Assembly: GCF_002866825.1 (NCBI RefSeq)
Contig: NZ_PKUS01000012.1
Coordinates: 62,001 to 126,000, forward strand
From: Pseudohalioglobus lutimaris
Lineage (GTDB): Bacteria; Pseudomonadota; Gammaproteobacteria; Pseudomonadales; Halieaceae
Length of the DNA stretch: 64,000 nucleotides
Reading direction: 5' to 3'
The notes under the pieces: generated by a model
The model's input: only the letters and a program-made list of their open reading frames with translations
Told to the model about the DNA's origin: nothing
Database searches by the model: none
Shown: in pieces, positions 43,877 to 53,133 of the stretch
How the letters are laid out: every line of letters begins with the position of its first letter
How positions within the stretch are numbered: position 1 is the first letter of the stretch
Program-made: the position numbers and the translations under genes

Positions 43877-45321
43877 CTCGAGCCCTCCACAATCCATGTG
43901 TCCTTGCTACCGCCGCCCTGGGACGAGTTAACCACCAGGGAGCCCTCTACCAGGGCGACCCTGGTCAGCCCACCGGGCGTGACCCAGGTTTCCTTGCCGC
44001 TGAGGATGAAGGGTCGGAGGTCGAGGTGACGCGGTGCCACGGTGTCGCCGATGTAGGTGGGCGCAGTGGAAAGTGAGAGCGTGGGCTGGGCGATGTAGTT
44101 GCGTGGGTTCTCCTGAATCAGGCGGCTGAATTTATCCCGTTGCTTACTGGTGGAGTGGGGGCCCACCATCAAACCATACCCTCCCGACTCATTGGCGGGT
44201 TTCACCACCAGCTTTTCCAGGTTGTTCAATACGTATTCCCGGTCCTTTTCAATCATGCACAGATAGGTCTTCACGCTGCGAATGGCGGGTTTCTCATTGA
44301 GGTAGTAGCGAATCATATCGGGCACGAAGGCATAGACGACCTTGTCGTCGGCCACGCCGGAACCGGGCGCGTTGGCTATGGCCACGTTACCGGCTTTCCA
44401 GGCGCGCATAATGCCGGGCACACCCAGGGTGGAATCCTCGCGGAAAACCTCCGGGTCGAGGAAGTCGTCATCGATGCGGCGATACACCACATCCACACGC
44501 TCGGGGCCGTCCACGGTGCGCATATACAGGCAGTCGTCGTCATCCACGAACATATCCGAGCCCTCGACCAGTTCCGCGCCCATGCCGCGGGCCAGGAAGG
44601 AGTGCTCGAAATATGCGGAGTTGTAGATACCGGGAGTGAGCACCACTACACAGGGGCGCCTGCGGTCCCGTGGCGAGAGAGAGGCCAGCGTGCTGAAGAG
44701 GCGTGAGGGGTAGTCATCCACAGGTTGAACGCTGTAGTTTTCGAACAGCTCGGGCAGTACCCGTTTGGTAATCTCGCGGTTCTCCAGCATGTAAGAGACA
44801 CCGGAAGGCACGCGCAGATTGTCTTCCAATACGTAGAATCTACCGTCCTTGTCACGCACCAGGTCAGTGCCGCAGATATGTGCCCAGGCACCATAACGGG
44901 GCGACATCCCGGCACACTGCGCCTTGTAGTTTCCCGACTCCAGTACGGTCTCAGCGGGAACGATGCCGTCCTTGAGGATTCTCTGCTGGTTATAGATGTC
45001 ATCAATAAAGGCGTTGAGGGCGCGGGTGCGTTGGGCGAGCCCTCGGCTGACTTTCGCCCAGTCTTTTCCGGTGATGATCCGTGGAATCATGTCGAAGGGC
45101 CAGGCGCGGTCTATATTTTCGCCCTCTGAGTAGACGGTGAAGGAGATGCCCATATCTATGATTGCCAGTTCCGCAGCTGAGCGCCTGGCGTTCATCTCCT
45201 CATTGGTCATTTCCTTGAAGAGGTTGACTGCCCGCCGTGCGGCCACGCGGGGCGTGCCTGCCGGCGTGATCAGTTCATCGAAGAAGGGACCGGTGTCGTA
45301 AGTATTCCAGCTACTTTTCAT
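43873..45321 (-). CDS. Circularly permuted ATP-grasp type 2 protein
   Basis: The ATG at 45321 follows AGGGGAAAC and gives 482 residues starting MKSSWNTYDTGPFFDEL. Key family motifs are present: PFDMIPRIITGKDWAK, RVPSGVSYMLENREITKRVLPELF, VVLTPGIYNSAYFEHSFLARGMG, VDVVYRRIDDDFLDPEVF and GGYGLMVGPHST. The ATP-grasp fold with this motif order is predicted to form amide or peptide bonds using ATP. It is the first gene of the five-gene cluster, and its stop overlaps the alpha-E start. Confidence 0.88.
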   Translation of the reverse strand: MKSSWNTYDTGPFFDELITPAGTPRVAARRAVNLFKEMTNEEMNARRSAAELAIIDMGISFTVYSEGENIDRAWPFDMIPRIITGKDWAKVSRGLAQRTRALNAFIDDIYNQQRILKDGIVPAETVLESGNYKAQCAGMSPRYGAWAHICGTDLVRDKDGRFYVLEDNLRVPSGVSYMLENREITKRVLPELFENYSVQPVDDYPSRLFSTLASLSPRDRRRPCVVVLTPGIYNSAYFEHSFLARGMGAELVEGSDMFVDDDDCLYMRTVDGPERVDVVYRRIDDDFLDPEVFREDSTLGVPGIMRAWKAGNVAIANAPGSGVADDKVVYAFVPDMIRYYLNEKPAIRSVKTYLCMIEKDREYVLNNLEKLVVKPANESGGYGLMVGPHSTSKQRDKFSRLIQENPRNYIAQPTLSLSTAPTYIGDTVAPRHLDLRPFILSGKETWVTPGGLTRVALVEGSLVVNSSQGGGSKDTWIVEGSR

Positions 45322-45601
45322 GTTTCCCCTGGATAGTGTGTTGCGCGCACCGCAATATTGCCCATGCAATGACTGCGCCACCTCGTTATATATAGGCCAG
45401 ATATCATGATCTATCAATGTGGACCGGCGTAGTGACAGTCGCCAGGGCGTCGGGATTGTGCAGGCGCGCGCCCGGGTGCTCGCAGGTCGAAACCTGAATG
45501 GATATTAGCGGTTTAACGCTTCTTTGTAGCTGCCTTTTTCTGTAAACTGCGTCGCTTTTCCAGTCGGGGTGTGAGACCCCGCCAGTACCCGGGAGACACC
45601 C
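45322..45601. other. Divergent region between the ATP-grasp cluster and glyA
   Basis: This 280-base region contains no gene. It must carry promoters for both directions. The glyA-proximal part is AT-richer (TTTTTCTGTAAACTG near 45535-45550), but no good -35/-10 pair was found. GGGAGACACCC directly before ATG 45602 is the glyA ribosome-binding site. Confidence 0.5.
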
Positions 45602-46864
45602 ATGTTCGAAAACAGCATGACCATAGAGGGATTTGACGACGAAATCTTTGCCGCCATCGGCCGTGAAGAGCGCCGACAGGAAGAGCATATCGAGTTGATT
45701 GCGTCCGAAAACTACGCCAGTCCCCGGGTAATGCAGGCACAGGGCACAGTGCTGACCAACAAGTATGCCGAGGGCTACCCCCACAAGCGCTACTACGGCG
45801 GCTGCGAGTACGTTGACCAGGCTGAGGAGCTGGCGATCGAACGGGCTAAAGCCCTGTTTGGTGCCGACTATGCCAACGTGCAGCCCCATTCAGGCTCGCA
45901 GGCCAACTACGCTGTATTCCTGGCGCTGCTGACGCCGGGTGACACCATCCTGGGCATGAGCCTTGCCGATGGCGGGCACCTGACCCACGGTGCCAAGCCT
46001 AATTTCTCCGGCAAGAACTACAACGCCATCCAGTACGGCCTCAACGCGGAAACCGGTGAGGTGGACTACGATCAGGTTGAAGCGCTGGCGTTGGAGCACA
46101 AGCCAAAGATGATCATCGCCGGTTTTTCCGCCTATTCCCAGGTGATGGACTGGGCGCGATTCCGTGAGATTGCTGACAAAGTCGGTGCCTACCTGCTGGT
46201 GGATATGGCCCATGTTGCTGGTTTGGTGGCGGCGGGGATTTATCCCAATCCGGTCCCGCACGCCGACGTGGTGACATCTACTACCCATAAGACACTTCGC
46301 GGTCCTCGTGGCGGCATCATCCTGGCCCGGGCCAACGAAGAACTGGAAAAGAAATTCAACTCCGCCGTATTCCCCGGAGGTCAGGGTGGTCCGCTGATGC
46401 ACGTGATCGCCGCCAAGGCGATCTCCTTCAAGGAAGCAGCCACCCCCGAATTTGTCGAGTACCAGAAGCAGGTGGTGAAGAACGCCAAGGCCATGGCGGC
46501 AACGTTTATTGAGCGTGGTATTAATATCGTTTCCGGCGGCACTGAAAATCACCTGATGCTGGTAGACCTGATCGGCAAGCCCTACACCGGTAAGGATGCC
46601 GATGCGGCCCTTGGCGCGGCCAATATCACCGTCAACAAGAACGCTGTGCCCAACGACCCACGCTCTCCATTTATAACCTCTGGTTTGCGCGTGGGTACGC
46701 CCGCGATCACCACTCGCGGTTTTGGCGAAGAGGAAAGCGCTCAGCTCACTCACTGGATGTGTGACGTGCTGGAGTCTCTAGAGAGCGGCAATTCCGAGCA
46801 GGTCATTGAAGAGGTGAAAGGCAAAGTTCTGGAAATCTGCTCGCGGTTCCCCGTCTATGGTTGA
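45602..46864 (+). CDS. glyA: Serine hydroxymethyltransferase
   Basis: This 420-residue PLP enzyme converts serine plus tetrahydrofolate to glycine plus methylene-THF. It has [20 protein letters not shown], the [10 protein letters not shown] substrate-site segment and the PLP-lysine motif [12 protein letters not shown] (Lys near 229). Length and residues are as in E. coli GlyA. It precedes nrdR and the riboflavin genes, as in many gammaproteobacteria. A large palindrome lies between it and nrdR. Confidence 0.97.
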   Translation: MFENSMTIEGFDDEIFAAIGREERRQEEHIELIASENYASPRVMQAQGTVLTNKYAEGYPHKRYYGGCEYVDQAEELAIERAKALFGADYANVQPHSGSQANYAVFLALLTPGDTILGMSLADGGHLTHGAKPNFSGKNYNAIQYGLNAETGEVDYDQVEALALEHKPKMIIAGFSAYSQVMDWARFREIADKVGAYLLVDMAHVAGLVAAGIYPNPVPHADVVTSTTHKTLRGPRGGIILARANEELEKKFNSAVFPGGQGGPLMHVIAAKAISFKEAATPEFVEYQKQVVKNAKAMAATFIERGINIVSGGTENHLMLVDLIGKPYTGKDADAALGAANITVNKNAVPNDPRSPFITSGLRVGTPAITTRGFGEEESAQLTHWMCDVLESLESGNSEQVIEEVKGKVLEICSRFPVYG

Positions 46865-46896
46865 TTGATAAATCGCCTACCCACTTCGGTGCATGA

Positions 46897-47098
46897 AGCG
46901 TCGTGGCGCCGGGGTAACCCTGTTGCCACGGCCACAAACTCCGCCGCGCTGGCGGGCCGCTACGGAACCCGGCAAAGGTTGCTGGGCGCAACCTTTTGGC
47001 AGCCTCAGACATCCACAGCGGAAAGCCCCCGCCAGCGCGGCTGCGTAAAAAGCGGTGGCCTGACTGTGGCAACAGGGTTACCCCGGCGCCACGACGCT
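46897..47098. repeat. 202-bp nested inverted repeat between glyA and nrdR
   Basis: The outer arms, 46897-46929 and 47066-47098, are perfect 33-base reverse complements. Inside, GCCGCGCTGGCGGG (46943-46956) pairs with its complement at 47028-47041. At the centre AAAGGTTGC and GCAACCTTT (about 46974-46996) form another hairpin. No reading frame or clear target-site duplication was found. It may be a small non-autonomous mobile element (MITE-like) or a very large RNA hairpin acting on glyA or nrdR expression. Confidence 0.85.
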
Positions 47099-47161
47099 GT
47101 TGGGCGAACAGCTTCCGAAAATATGTTACTGTTCAGCTACTTAGCCAATCGAGACTAACCT

Positions 47162-47626
47162 ATGCATTGTCCATTCTGCGCCGCTGAAGACACCAAGGTG
47201 ATCGATTCGCGCCTGGTCGCCGAGGGAGACCAGGTACGGAGACGTCGGGAATGCCTGAGCTGCGCCGAGCGCTTCACCACTTACGAGGTTGCCGAGCTGG
47301 TCATGCCGCGCGTGGTCAAGCAAAACGGCAACCGTGAGCCATTTGATGAAGCCAAATTGCGCGCCGGTTTCACCCGGGCCCTGGAGAAACGCCCAGTGCC
47401 TACCGAGGATGTCGAAGCCGTTATCAACAAGATCAAGCACGCACTGCGGGCCACCGGAGAACGTGAGGTGAACTCCGTCTTCCTTGGGGAATTGGTTATG
47501 GACAATTTGCAGAAGCTGGACAAGGTCGCCTACGTGCGCTTTGCGTCTGTGTATCGCAGCTTCGAGGATATATCCGAATTTCGCGACGCCATCGACTTTC
47601 TCGAAAGAGAGCCGCGGTCCGACTGA
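47162..47626 (+). CDS. nrdR: Transcriptional repressor NrdR
   Basis: This protein has 154 residues, the standard length. The N-terminal zinc ribbon uses C3, C6, C31 and C34 (MHCPFC…RRRECLSC), followed by the ATP-cone domain with [20 protein letters not shown]. NrdR senses ATP/dATP and represses ribonucleotide reductase genes through NrdR boxes. It starts the nrdR-ribD-ribE series and is followed by ribD after 10 bases. Confidence 0.97.
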   Translation: MHCPFCAAEDTKVIDSRLVAEGDQVRRRRECLSCAERFTTYEVAELVMPRVVKQNGNREPFDEAKLRAGFTRALEKRPVPTEDVEAVINKIKHALRATGEREVNSVFLGELVMDNLQKLDKVAYVRFASVYRSFEDISEFRDAIDFLEREPRSD

Positions 47627-47636
47627 TCGCCCGACG

Positions 47637-48758
47637 ATGTCAGACGCATTCGCCACCGGCATGATGGCCCGAGCCCTGCAACTGGCAAGGCGCGGTATGT
47701 ATTCTGCCATGCCCAACCCCCACGTGGGTTGTGTGCTGGTCCGTGACGGTGCCGTGGTCGGCGAGGGTTTTACTCAACCCGCGGGCGGCGATCATGCCGA
47801 GGTGCAGGCCCTGCGGCAGGCCGGAGACGCCGCCAGGGGAGCAACCGCCTATGTAACCCTGGAGCCCTGTTCCCACCAGGGCAAAACAGGGCCCTGTGCC
47901 GATGCCCTGATCCGGGCCGGGGTGGTGAGCGTGTCGGCCGCCATGGAGGACCCGAATCCTCTGGTGGCCGGTAACGGATTGCAGAAATTGCGCGCTGCCG
48001 GCATTCAGGTTGAGTGCGGTTTGTTGGAGTCGGAAGCGCGCCTGGTCATTCCCGGTTTTATTGCCCGCATGAGCCGTGGTCGTGGACGCGTGAGGGCCAA
48101 GTTGGCGATGTCGCTCGACGGGCGGACCGCCATGGCCTCGGGAGAGAGTCAGTGGATAACTGGCGCCGCGGCGCGTGTAGATGTACAGAGGTTGCGTGCC
48201 ATGAGCTGTGCCGTGGTCACTGGCGTTGGCACCGTGATCTCCGACAACTGTTCGCTTACGGTACGTGAGGACGAACTGGGTTTGTCACCGGAGGAAGCGC
48301 TTCGCGCCAGCGCTCACCAGCCGCTGCGAGTGGTGCTGGATTCAGGACTGCGCACGCCGCCGTCGGCGAACGTCCTCGACAGCGCTGCCCCGACGCTGCT
48401 GTGCCATGCAGACCAGGCCGTGGTGCCGGCGGCGATCATCGCAACAGCGGTTAACCGCCTGCCACTTGAGCATGATAAAAATGGCCTCGATCTGCACGGT
48501 CTGCTGGACTTTCTCACCGCGCGGCAAAGCAATGAAATTCTGGTAGAATGCGGCCCGCGTTTGGCTGGCGCTTTCCTTAGAGAGGGCCTGCTGGACGAAT
48601 TGATCGTATATATGGCACCAGTGCTGATGGGCAGTGACGCCCGGCCCTTGTTGGAATTGCCGCTGCAGCGGATGACCGAAAAGCTGCCGCTGCATATCGA
48701 GGACATGCGCAGGGTGGGCCAGGACTGGCGCATTACTGTGGTGCCCCGGTACCAATAA
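47637..48758 (+). CDS. ribD: Bifunctional riboflavin deaminase/reductase RibD
   Basis: The ATG at 47637 gives 373 residues, close to E. coli RibD. The N-terminal deaminase domain has the zinc-site residues HAEVQAL and PCSHQGKTGPC. The C-terminal reductase domain has KLAMSLDGRTAMASGESQWITG and the VECGPRLAGAFL stretch. It carries out the second and third steps of riboflavin synthesis (pyrimidine deamination and side-chain reduction). It starts 10 bases after nrdR and precedes riboflavin synthase. Confidence 0.95.
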   Translation: MSDAFATGMMARALQLARRGMYSAMPNPHVGCVLVRDGAVVGEGFTQPAGGDHAEVQALRQAGDAARGATAYVTLEPCSHQGKTGPCADALIRAGVVSVSAAMEDPNPLVAGNGLQKLRAAGIQVECGLLESEARLVIPGFIARMSRGRGRVRAKLAMSLDGRTAMASGESQWITGAAARVDVQRLRAMSCAVVTGVGTVISDNCSLTVREDELGLSPEEALRASAHQPLRVVLDSGLRTPPSANVLDSAAPTLLCHADQAVVPAAIIATAVNRLPLEHDKNGLDLHGLLDFLTARQSNEILVECGPRLAGAFLREGLLDELIVYMAPVLMGSDARPLLELPLQRMTEKLPLHIEDMRRVGQDWRITVVPRYQ

Positions 48759-48793
48759 GCACCAAGAACCGCGCAGTATCGACAGGGAGACGT

Positions 48794-49456
48794 ATGTTCA
48801 CAGGCATTATTCAGGCCGTTGGCGAAGTGGCGGCGATGCAACCCTCGGGGGGCGACCTGCGCCTGCGTATCAACACGGGGGAACTGGACCTTGCGGACGT
48901 CGCCCTGGGCGACAGCATCTGTACCAATGGCGCCTGTCTGACCGTCGTCGAGTTACCCGGTGATGGTTACTGGGCTGACGTCTCGGTTGAAACCCTGGAC
49001 TTTACGACGCTGGGTGGCCTGAAGCAGGGTTCACGGGTGAACCTGGAAAAGGCCCTGACACCGGCGAGCCGACTGGGGGGGCACATTGTTTCCGGCCATG
49101 TCGATGGCGTGGGCGAGGTAGTCAGTTTGCACGAGGATGCTCGCTCCATTCGCTTTACGCTGCGGGCGCCGGATGAATTGGCGCGATACATAGCCCACAA
49201 GGGCAGTATTACCGTGGATGGCACAAGTCTGACCGTGAACGCGGTTAACGGCGCTGAGTTCGAGCTGAACATTATTCCACAGACCATGGCGGAAACGGTG
49301 TTTGGCGAATATCAGCCCGGCACTCGCGTCAATCTGGAAGTGGACGTTATTGCCCGCTACCTGGAGCGGCTGATGCAGGGAGACAGTGCTGCACATGTGC
49401 AGGGTGGTTCGCTGTCCATGGAAACGCTGGCTGAGAGTGGGTATTTGAATAAGTAA
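48794..49456 (+). CDS. ribE: Riboflavin synthase (alpha chain)
   Basis: This 220-residue protein consists of two similar lumazine-binding barrels. The first begins MFTGIIQAVGEV, with VALGDSICTNGACLTV and VSVETLDFTTLG. The second begins LGGHIVSGHVDGVGEV, with HKGSITVDGTSLTVN. It dismutates two 6,7-dimethyl-8-ribityllumazine molecules to riboflavin. The symbol varies: this enzyme is called ribC in E. coli and Pseudomonas. GGGAG precedes the ATG. A pair of hairpins lies between it and ribBA. Confidence 0.95.
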   Translation: MFTGIIQAVGEVAAMQPSGGDLRLRINTGELDLADVALGDSICTNGACLTVVELPGDGYWADVSVETLDFTTLGGLKQGSRVNLEKALTPASRLGGHIVSGHVDGVGEVVSLHEDARSIRFTLRAPDELARYIAHKGSITVDGTSLTVNAVNGAEFELNIIPQTMAETVFGEYQPGTRVNLEVDVIARYLERLMQGDSAAHVQGGSLSMETLAESGYLNK

Positions 49457-49463
49457 GCGGCTC

Positions 49464-49509
49464 GTTGCCCCTGGAGCAGGGGCAACAAACAGGGCGATTG
49501 ATACGCCCT
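49464..49509 (+). promoter_or_regulatory. Tandem hairpins between ribE and ribBA
   Basis: GTTGCCCCT at 49464-49472 pairs with AGGGGCAAC at 49478-49486 around a five-base loop. AGGGCG at 49491-49496 pairs with CGCCCT at 49504-49509. No T-run follows, so neither is a standard intrinsic terminator. The region lacks the conserved FMN-riboswitch segments. It could affect mRNA processing or slow transcription ahead of ribBA. Confidence 0.55.
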
Positions 49510-49544
49510 GCAACGACACTCAAAAGAGACGAAGACAGAATGCA

Positions 49545-50654
49545 ATGCAAGTAAATACAGTGGACGAGCTGATCTCTGATCTGCGACAGGGCCGCATGGT
49601 CGTGCTGGTAGACGACGACGCCGACAGTAATAACGAAGGTGTGGTGATGGTCGCTGCCGAGCATTGCGACGCCAGCCATGTGAACTTTATGGCGCGCCAG
49701 GCCCGGGGGCTGGTCTGCCTGACCCTGACGGAAGAGCGCTGTCGCCAGCTGGACCTGCCACCGATGGTAGAAGCGGCGATCGGCGAGAAGTCCAACTTTA
49801 CGCTGTCTATTGAGGCATCCCAGGGCATAGACACCGGCATCTCTGCAGCGGACCGTGCCCTGACTGTGCAAGCAGCCGTTGCCCCGCACGCGGTGCCTGC
49901 GGATATCGTCCAGCCGGGTCATATTTTTCCACTGGAAGTGGTTCCGGGCGGAGTGTTGACGCGAGCTGGCCACACCGAGGCCGCATCAGATTACGCACGC
50001 CTGGCAGGCCTGCTCCCGGCGGCGGTTATCGCCGATATTCTCACGCCGGAAGGGACGCTGGCTGACGGCCCGGCCCTAGCTGAGTTTGCCGCCAGGAACA
50101 GGCTGAAGATTGGCACCATTGCTGACCTGATACATTTTCGCATGGTTAACGAACGTACCATCCGCCGGGTCCGCGAGGGGCGCATCAATACGGCTTATGG
50201 CGAGTTTCAGTTGACGGCCTACCGCGACCAGACCGAAGGCAATATCCACCTGGCATTATCGCGTGGCGAAATCACACCCGACCAGCCCACGCTGGTGCGG
50301 GTTCACGTGCAATCTGCGCTGCGTGACATGGTGTGCAGCGAGGTGGAGGGTCACCCCAGCTGGAGCTTCGCACGCTGCATGCAGACCCTGGCGGAGAACG
50401 CGTGTGGTGTGGTTGTTCTGCTGGCGAAGGACGAGGGGCCAGAGCGCCTGCTCAGCAGTATCGACATGGCCCTGGGCCAGGCCGAGGCCGCGGCGACAGC
50501 CAGTCCGGATAGCTACAACACAGTGGGGCTGGGATCACAGATCTTGCGTGACCTGGGGGTCGGAAAAATTCACTTGATGGGCGCGCCGATCAAGTACAAT
50601 GCGATTTCCGGGTTCGGCCTGGAGGTGATGGACTTCGTGAGCTCGCAGGACTGA
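49545..50654 (+). CDS. ribBA: RibBA-type protein with divergent DHBP synthase and degenerate GTP cyclohydrolase II domains
   Basis: This protein (369 residues) aligns over its length with gammaproteobacterial RibB/RibBA. The DHBP-synthase half keeps GHIFPL and RAGHTEA and is otherwise well conserved. The metal and substrate loop that normally reads DRENEGD is DSNNEGV here, so the Arg, the Mg-binding Glu (E38 in E. coli) and the Asp are changed. The GTP cyclohydrolase II half lacks the HSECLTGD…RCDCG zinc site, as in many gammaproteobacteria. The intact RibA is encoded at 53878. The protein may be inactive or regulatory, with a true ribB elsewhere. The call by family is firm, but activity is doubtful. 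Confidence 0.75.
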   Translation: MQVNTVDELISDLRQGRMVVLVDDDADSNNEGVVMVAAEHCDASHVNFMARQARGLVCLTLTEERCRQLDLPPMVEAAIGEKSNFTLSIEASQGIDTGISAADRALTVQAAVAPHAVPADIVQPGHIFPLEVVPGGVLTRAGHTEAASDYARLAGLLPAAVIADILTPEGTLADGPALAEFAARNRLKIGTIADLIHFRMVNERTIRRVREGRINTAYGEFQLTAYRDQTEGNIHLALSRGEITPDQPTLVRVHVQSALRDMVCSEVEGHPSWSFARCMQTLAENACGVVVLLAKDEGPERLLSSIDMALGQAEAAATASPDSYNTVGLGSQILRDLGVGKIHLMGAPIKYNAISGFGLEVMDFVSSQD

Positions 50655-50724
50655 ATGCCGCGAATCAAGCACAGAGCGGGCCGGTAGCCTGTGCGGGGAC
50701 GACAAAGGAAGGAGAGAAACAGAC

Positions 50725-51198
50725 ATGAGCGACATTAAAACAGTAGAGGGCGACTTCACCAGCGCCAAGGGCAACTACACGATTGTTGTGGGCCGCTGGA
50801 ATAGTTTCGTTGTCGAGCACCTTCTGGAAGGCGCCGTTGATTGCCTGCGCCGACATGGCATAAGCCATAACCAGATCACAATTGTTCGCGCGCCCGGTGC
50901 TTTCGAGATTCCCCTGGTATGTAAAAAAATCGCCGCCAGGGGTGATGCTGATGCGATTATCGCCCTGGGCGCGGTTATTCGCGGTGGCACCCCGCACTTT
51001 GAATATGTCGCCGGCGAGTGCACCAAGGGCCTGGCGATGGTCAGTATGGAGCATAGCGTTCCAGTCTCGTTCGGGGTGCTCACCGTTGACACGATCGAGC
51101 AGGCCGTTGAGCGCTCTGGCACCAAGGCGGGTAACAAGGGCGAAGAGGCAGCGATGTCCGCGCTGGAAATGGTCAGTCTGATGAATAAGCTCGACTGA
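50725..51198 (+). CDS. ribH: 6,7-dimethyl-8-ribityllumazine synthase
   Basis: This 157-residue protein has the family motifs [46 protein letters not shown] and [15 protein letters not shown]. It condenses the pyrimidine and DHBP to the lumazine and normally forms pentamers or a 60-mer shell. GGAAGGAGAG just before the ATG is an unusually strong ribosome-binding site. nusB begins directly after its stop. Confidence 0.96.
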   Translation: MSDIKTVEGDFTSAKGNYTIVVGRWNSFVVEHLLEGAVDCLRRHGISHNQITIVRAPGAFEIPLVCKKIAARGDADAIIALGAVIRGGTPHFEYVAGECTKGLAMVSMEHSVPVSFGVLTVDTIEQAVERSGTKAGNKGEEAAMSALEMVSLMNKLD

Positions 51199-51651
51199 AT
51201 GACCAGGGCGACCCATAGCACACTTGCCGCGGAGCGCCGCAAGGCCCGCCACTATGGTATGCAGGCGCTTTACCAGTGGCTGATGGCCGGTGCGACGCTC
51301 AACGGGATCGAGGCCGAGTTTCGGGCCGAGTACGATTTCGCGCGCGTTGACCTGGAATACTTTCAGGCCCTGTTGCACGGCGTGCCCGGCTGCGTGGATG
51401 AACTCGAAGCCACGTTCGAGCCGCTGCTCGACCGTAGCATCGACGACCTTGACCCCATAGAGAGAACCCTGCTGCGCATGGGGACCTTTGAACTGAAGGA
51501 GCGCATTGACGTACCTTACAAGGTGGTGATCAATGAAGAGGTCGCCCTGGCCAAAAAGTTTGGCGCCACCGACAGTCACAAGTACATCAACGGTGTGCTC
51601 GACAAAGTCGCCCGCCAGCTGCGCAAGGCCGAGACCGACGCGGCGTCCTGA
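51199..51651 (+). CDS. nusB: Transcription antitermination factor NusB
   Basis: This 150-residue, all-helical protein has ARHYGMQALYQWLM, the LDRSIDDLDPIERTLLRMGTFEL segment and PYKVVINEEVALAKKFGATDSHKYINGVLDKVAR, all typical of NusB. It binds boxA RNA with NusE (S10) in antitermination at rRNA operons. Its ATG directly follows the ribH stop, and its stop overlaps the thiL start by one base. Confidence 0.96.
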   Translation: MTRATHSTLAAERRKARHYGMQALYQWLMAGATLNGIEAEFRAEYDFARVDLEYFQALLHGVPGCVDELEATFEPLLDRSIDDLDPIERTLLRMGTFELKERIDVPYKVVINEEVALAKKFGATDSHKYINGVLDKVARQLRKAETDAAS

Positions 51652-52571
51652 TGGCCGCATCTGAATTCACCCTGATTTACCGCTATTTTTCCGCCCTGGG
51701 GCGCGGCGAGGCCGTGGATCTCTCGGTTGGGGATGACTGCGCGATTCTGCGCTTGCTACCCGGAGAGCGGCTGGCTACCTCTGTAGATACGGTTGTGGAG
51801 GGCGTGCATTTTCCCGAAGGCAGCTTCCCCGAGGATATCGGCTTTCGTGCCGTCTCGGTGGCCGTCTCTGACCTGGCCGCCATGGGTGCGCGGCCATTGG
51901 GCATGACCATTGCCCTGACCCTGCCCGAGGCCGATGAGTTCTGGCTCAATGCTTTCAGTCAGGGTGTGACACAGGCGGTTTCGGCCTATGACCTGCCCCT
52001 GGTTGGGGGCGATACCACTCGCGGTGCACTGACGATTACTGTGCAGGTTCTGGGCGCGTTGCCGCTGGATCAGGCCCTGCTCAGGAGCGGCGCCAGCGCC
52101 GGGGATGCGGTCTACGTCTCGGGTACGCTGGGGGATGCCGCCGGCGCGCTCGCTTTCCTCAGCGGCCAATGGCAGCCCTCTGTAGACCATGCCGAGTTTC
52201 TGCTGCAGCGCTTTAATCGTCCGACCGCGCGCCTGGCACTGGGGCGTCAATTACTGGGCAGGGCCTCTGCCGCTATCGATATATCCGACGGCCTGCTGGC
52301 AGATGCCGGGCATATTGCCGCAGCCAGTGGTGTGCGCATCAATATAGATCCGGATGCGTTACCGCTGTCGGCCGCCATACTCACGCAGGAGGACAGCGGC
52401 CAGAGATTGCGCTGGGCCCTGGGCGGCGGCGATGACTATGAACTTTGCTTCTGTCTTCCGATGGCTGAGCACGCCCCTGCGGGCTGCACGCTCATTGGTA
52501 CGGTGGAAGAGGGTGAGGGGGTTTTCACTGGCCTCGAGCTTGACTTCAGTAGCGGCTACCAGCATTTTTAA
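51651..52571 (+). CDS. thiL: Thiamine-monophosphate kinase
   Basis: This 306-residue protein of the PurM/HypE/SelD-like kinase fold starts with EFTLIYRYFSALG and has VGDDCAIL, the TSVDTVVEGVHFP loop, DLAAMGARPLG, LVGGDTTRG and AIDISDGLLAD. It phosphorylates thiamine monophosphate to the diphosphate. The order nusB-thiL-pgpA is conserved in gammaproteobacteria. The overlap with nusB (TGATG) suggests coupled translation. Confidence 0.95.
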   Translation: MAASEFTLIYRYFSALGRGEAVDLSVGDDCAILRLLPGERLATSVDTVVEGVHFPEGSFPEDIGFRAVSVAVSDLAAMGARPLGMTIALTLPEADEFWLNAFSQGVTQAVSAYDLPLVGGDTTRGALTITVQVLGALPLDQALLRSGASAGDAVYVSGTLGDAAGALAFLSGQWQPSVDHAEFLLQRFNRPTARLALGRQLLGRASAAIDISDGLLADAGHIAAASGVRINIDPDALPLSAAILTQEDSGQRLRWALGGGDDYELCFCLPMAEHAPAGCTLIGTVEEGEGVFTGLELDFSSGYQHF

Positions 52572-52647
52572 ATAACAGACACTTCGCCATTCCGGTGTGC
52601 CATGCAGCCGCGCACACGGGAATCCAGAGCACTGGAGCCCACACGCC

Positions 52648-53133
52648 ATGCCCGATCCCCAGTCGAATCTGCCAAGCCCCTATCGATCGCCGGCCCAGTT
52701 TTTCGCCTTTGGCTTTGGGTCGGGGCTGGCTCCCAGGGCGCCTGGTACCTTTGGCACGTTGGCAGCGGTGCCATTTTACGTGTTGCTGGCGCAGTTGGGT
52801 CCGGGCCTATATTCGGTCGCGCTGCTCATCACATTTGTATTTGGAGTATGGGTCTGCGAGGCGGCCAGCAGGCAGTTGCAGGTGCATGATCATCCCGGCA
52901 TCGTCTGGGATGAGTTTGTCGGTTACTGGATAACCATGTTTGCTCTGCCACCCGATTGGGTCTGGATACTGGCGGGCTTTGTGGCCTTTCGTGTTTTTGA
53001 TATCGTCAAGCCCTGGCCAATTGGTGCGTTGGACAAACGCGTGGGTGGGGGTATGGGCATCATGATTGATGATGTGGTGGCCGGCGCGATGGCCTGTGCA
53101 CTGCTGCACTCTATACGCTGGTGGTTGGGATGA
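52648..53133 (+). CDS. pgpA: Phosphatidylglycerophosphatase A
   Basis: The ATG at 52648 gives 161 residues with SPAQFFAFGFGSGLAPRAPGTFGTLAA, HDHPGIVWDEFVGYW and GGGMGIMIDDVVAG, the PgpA motifs with their acidic metal ligands. About four membrane segments are visible. It dephosphorylates phosphatidylglycerophosphate in the inner membrane. A start 17 codons upstream is possible but precedes the conserved region. It overlaps the next gene by ATGA. Confidence 0.93.
   Translation: MPDPQSNLPSPYRSPAQFFAFGFGSGLAPRAPGTFGTLAAVPFYVLLAQLGPGLYSVALLITFVFGVWVCEAASRQLQVHDHPGIVWDEFVGYWITMFALPPDWVWILAGFVAFRVFDIVKPWPIGALDKRVGGGMGIMIDDVVAGAMACALLHSIRWWLG

Noticed and set aside
46897-47098. Integron attC site or phage attachment site
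   Set aside because: No core GTTRRRY/RYYYAAC ends, no integrase and no adjacent cassette were seen. The arms are longer and more perfect than attC.
49457-49544. FMN riboswitch before ribBA
   Set aside because: Only two simple hairpins are present. The conserved FMN-element sequences (AGGG…GTGAAATTCC type) are missing.
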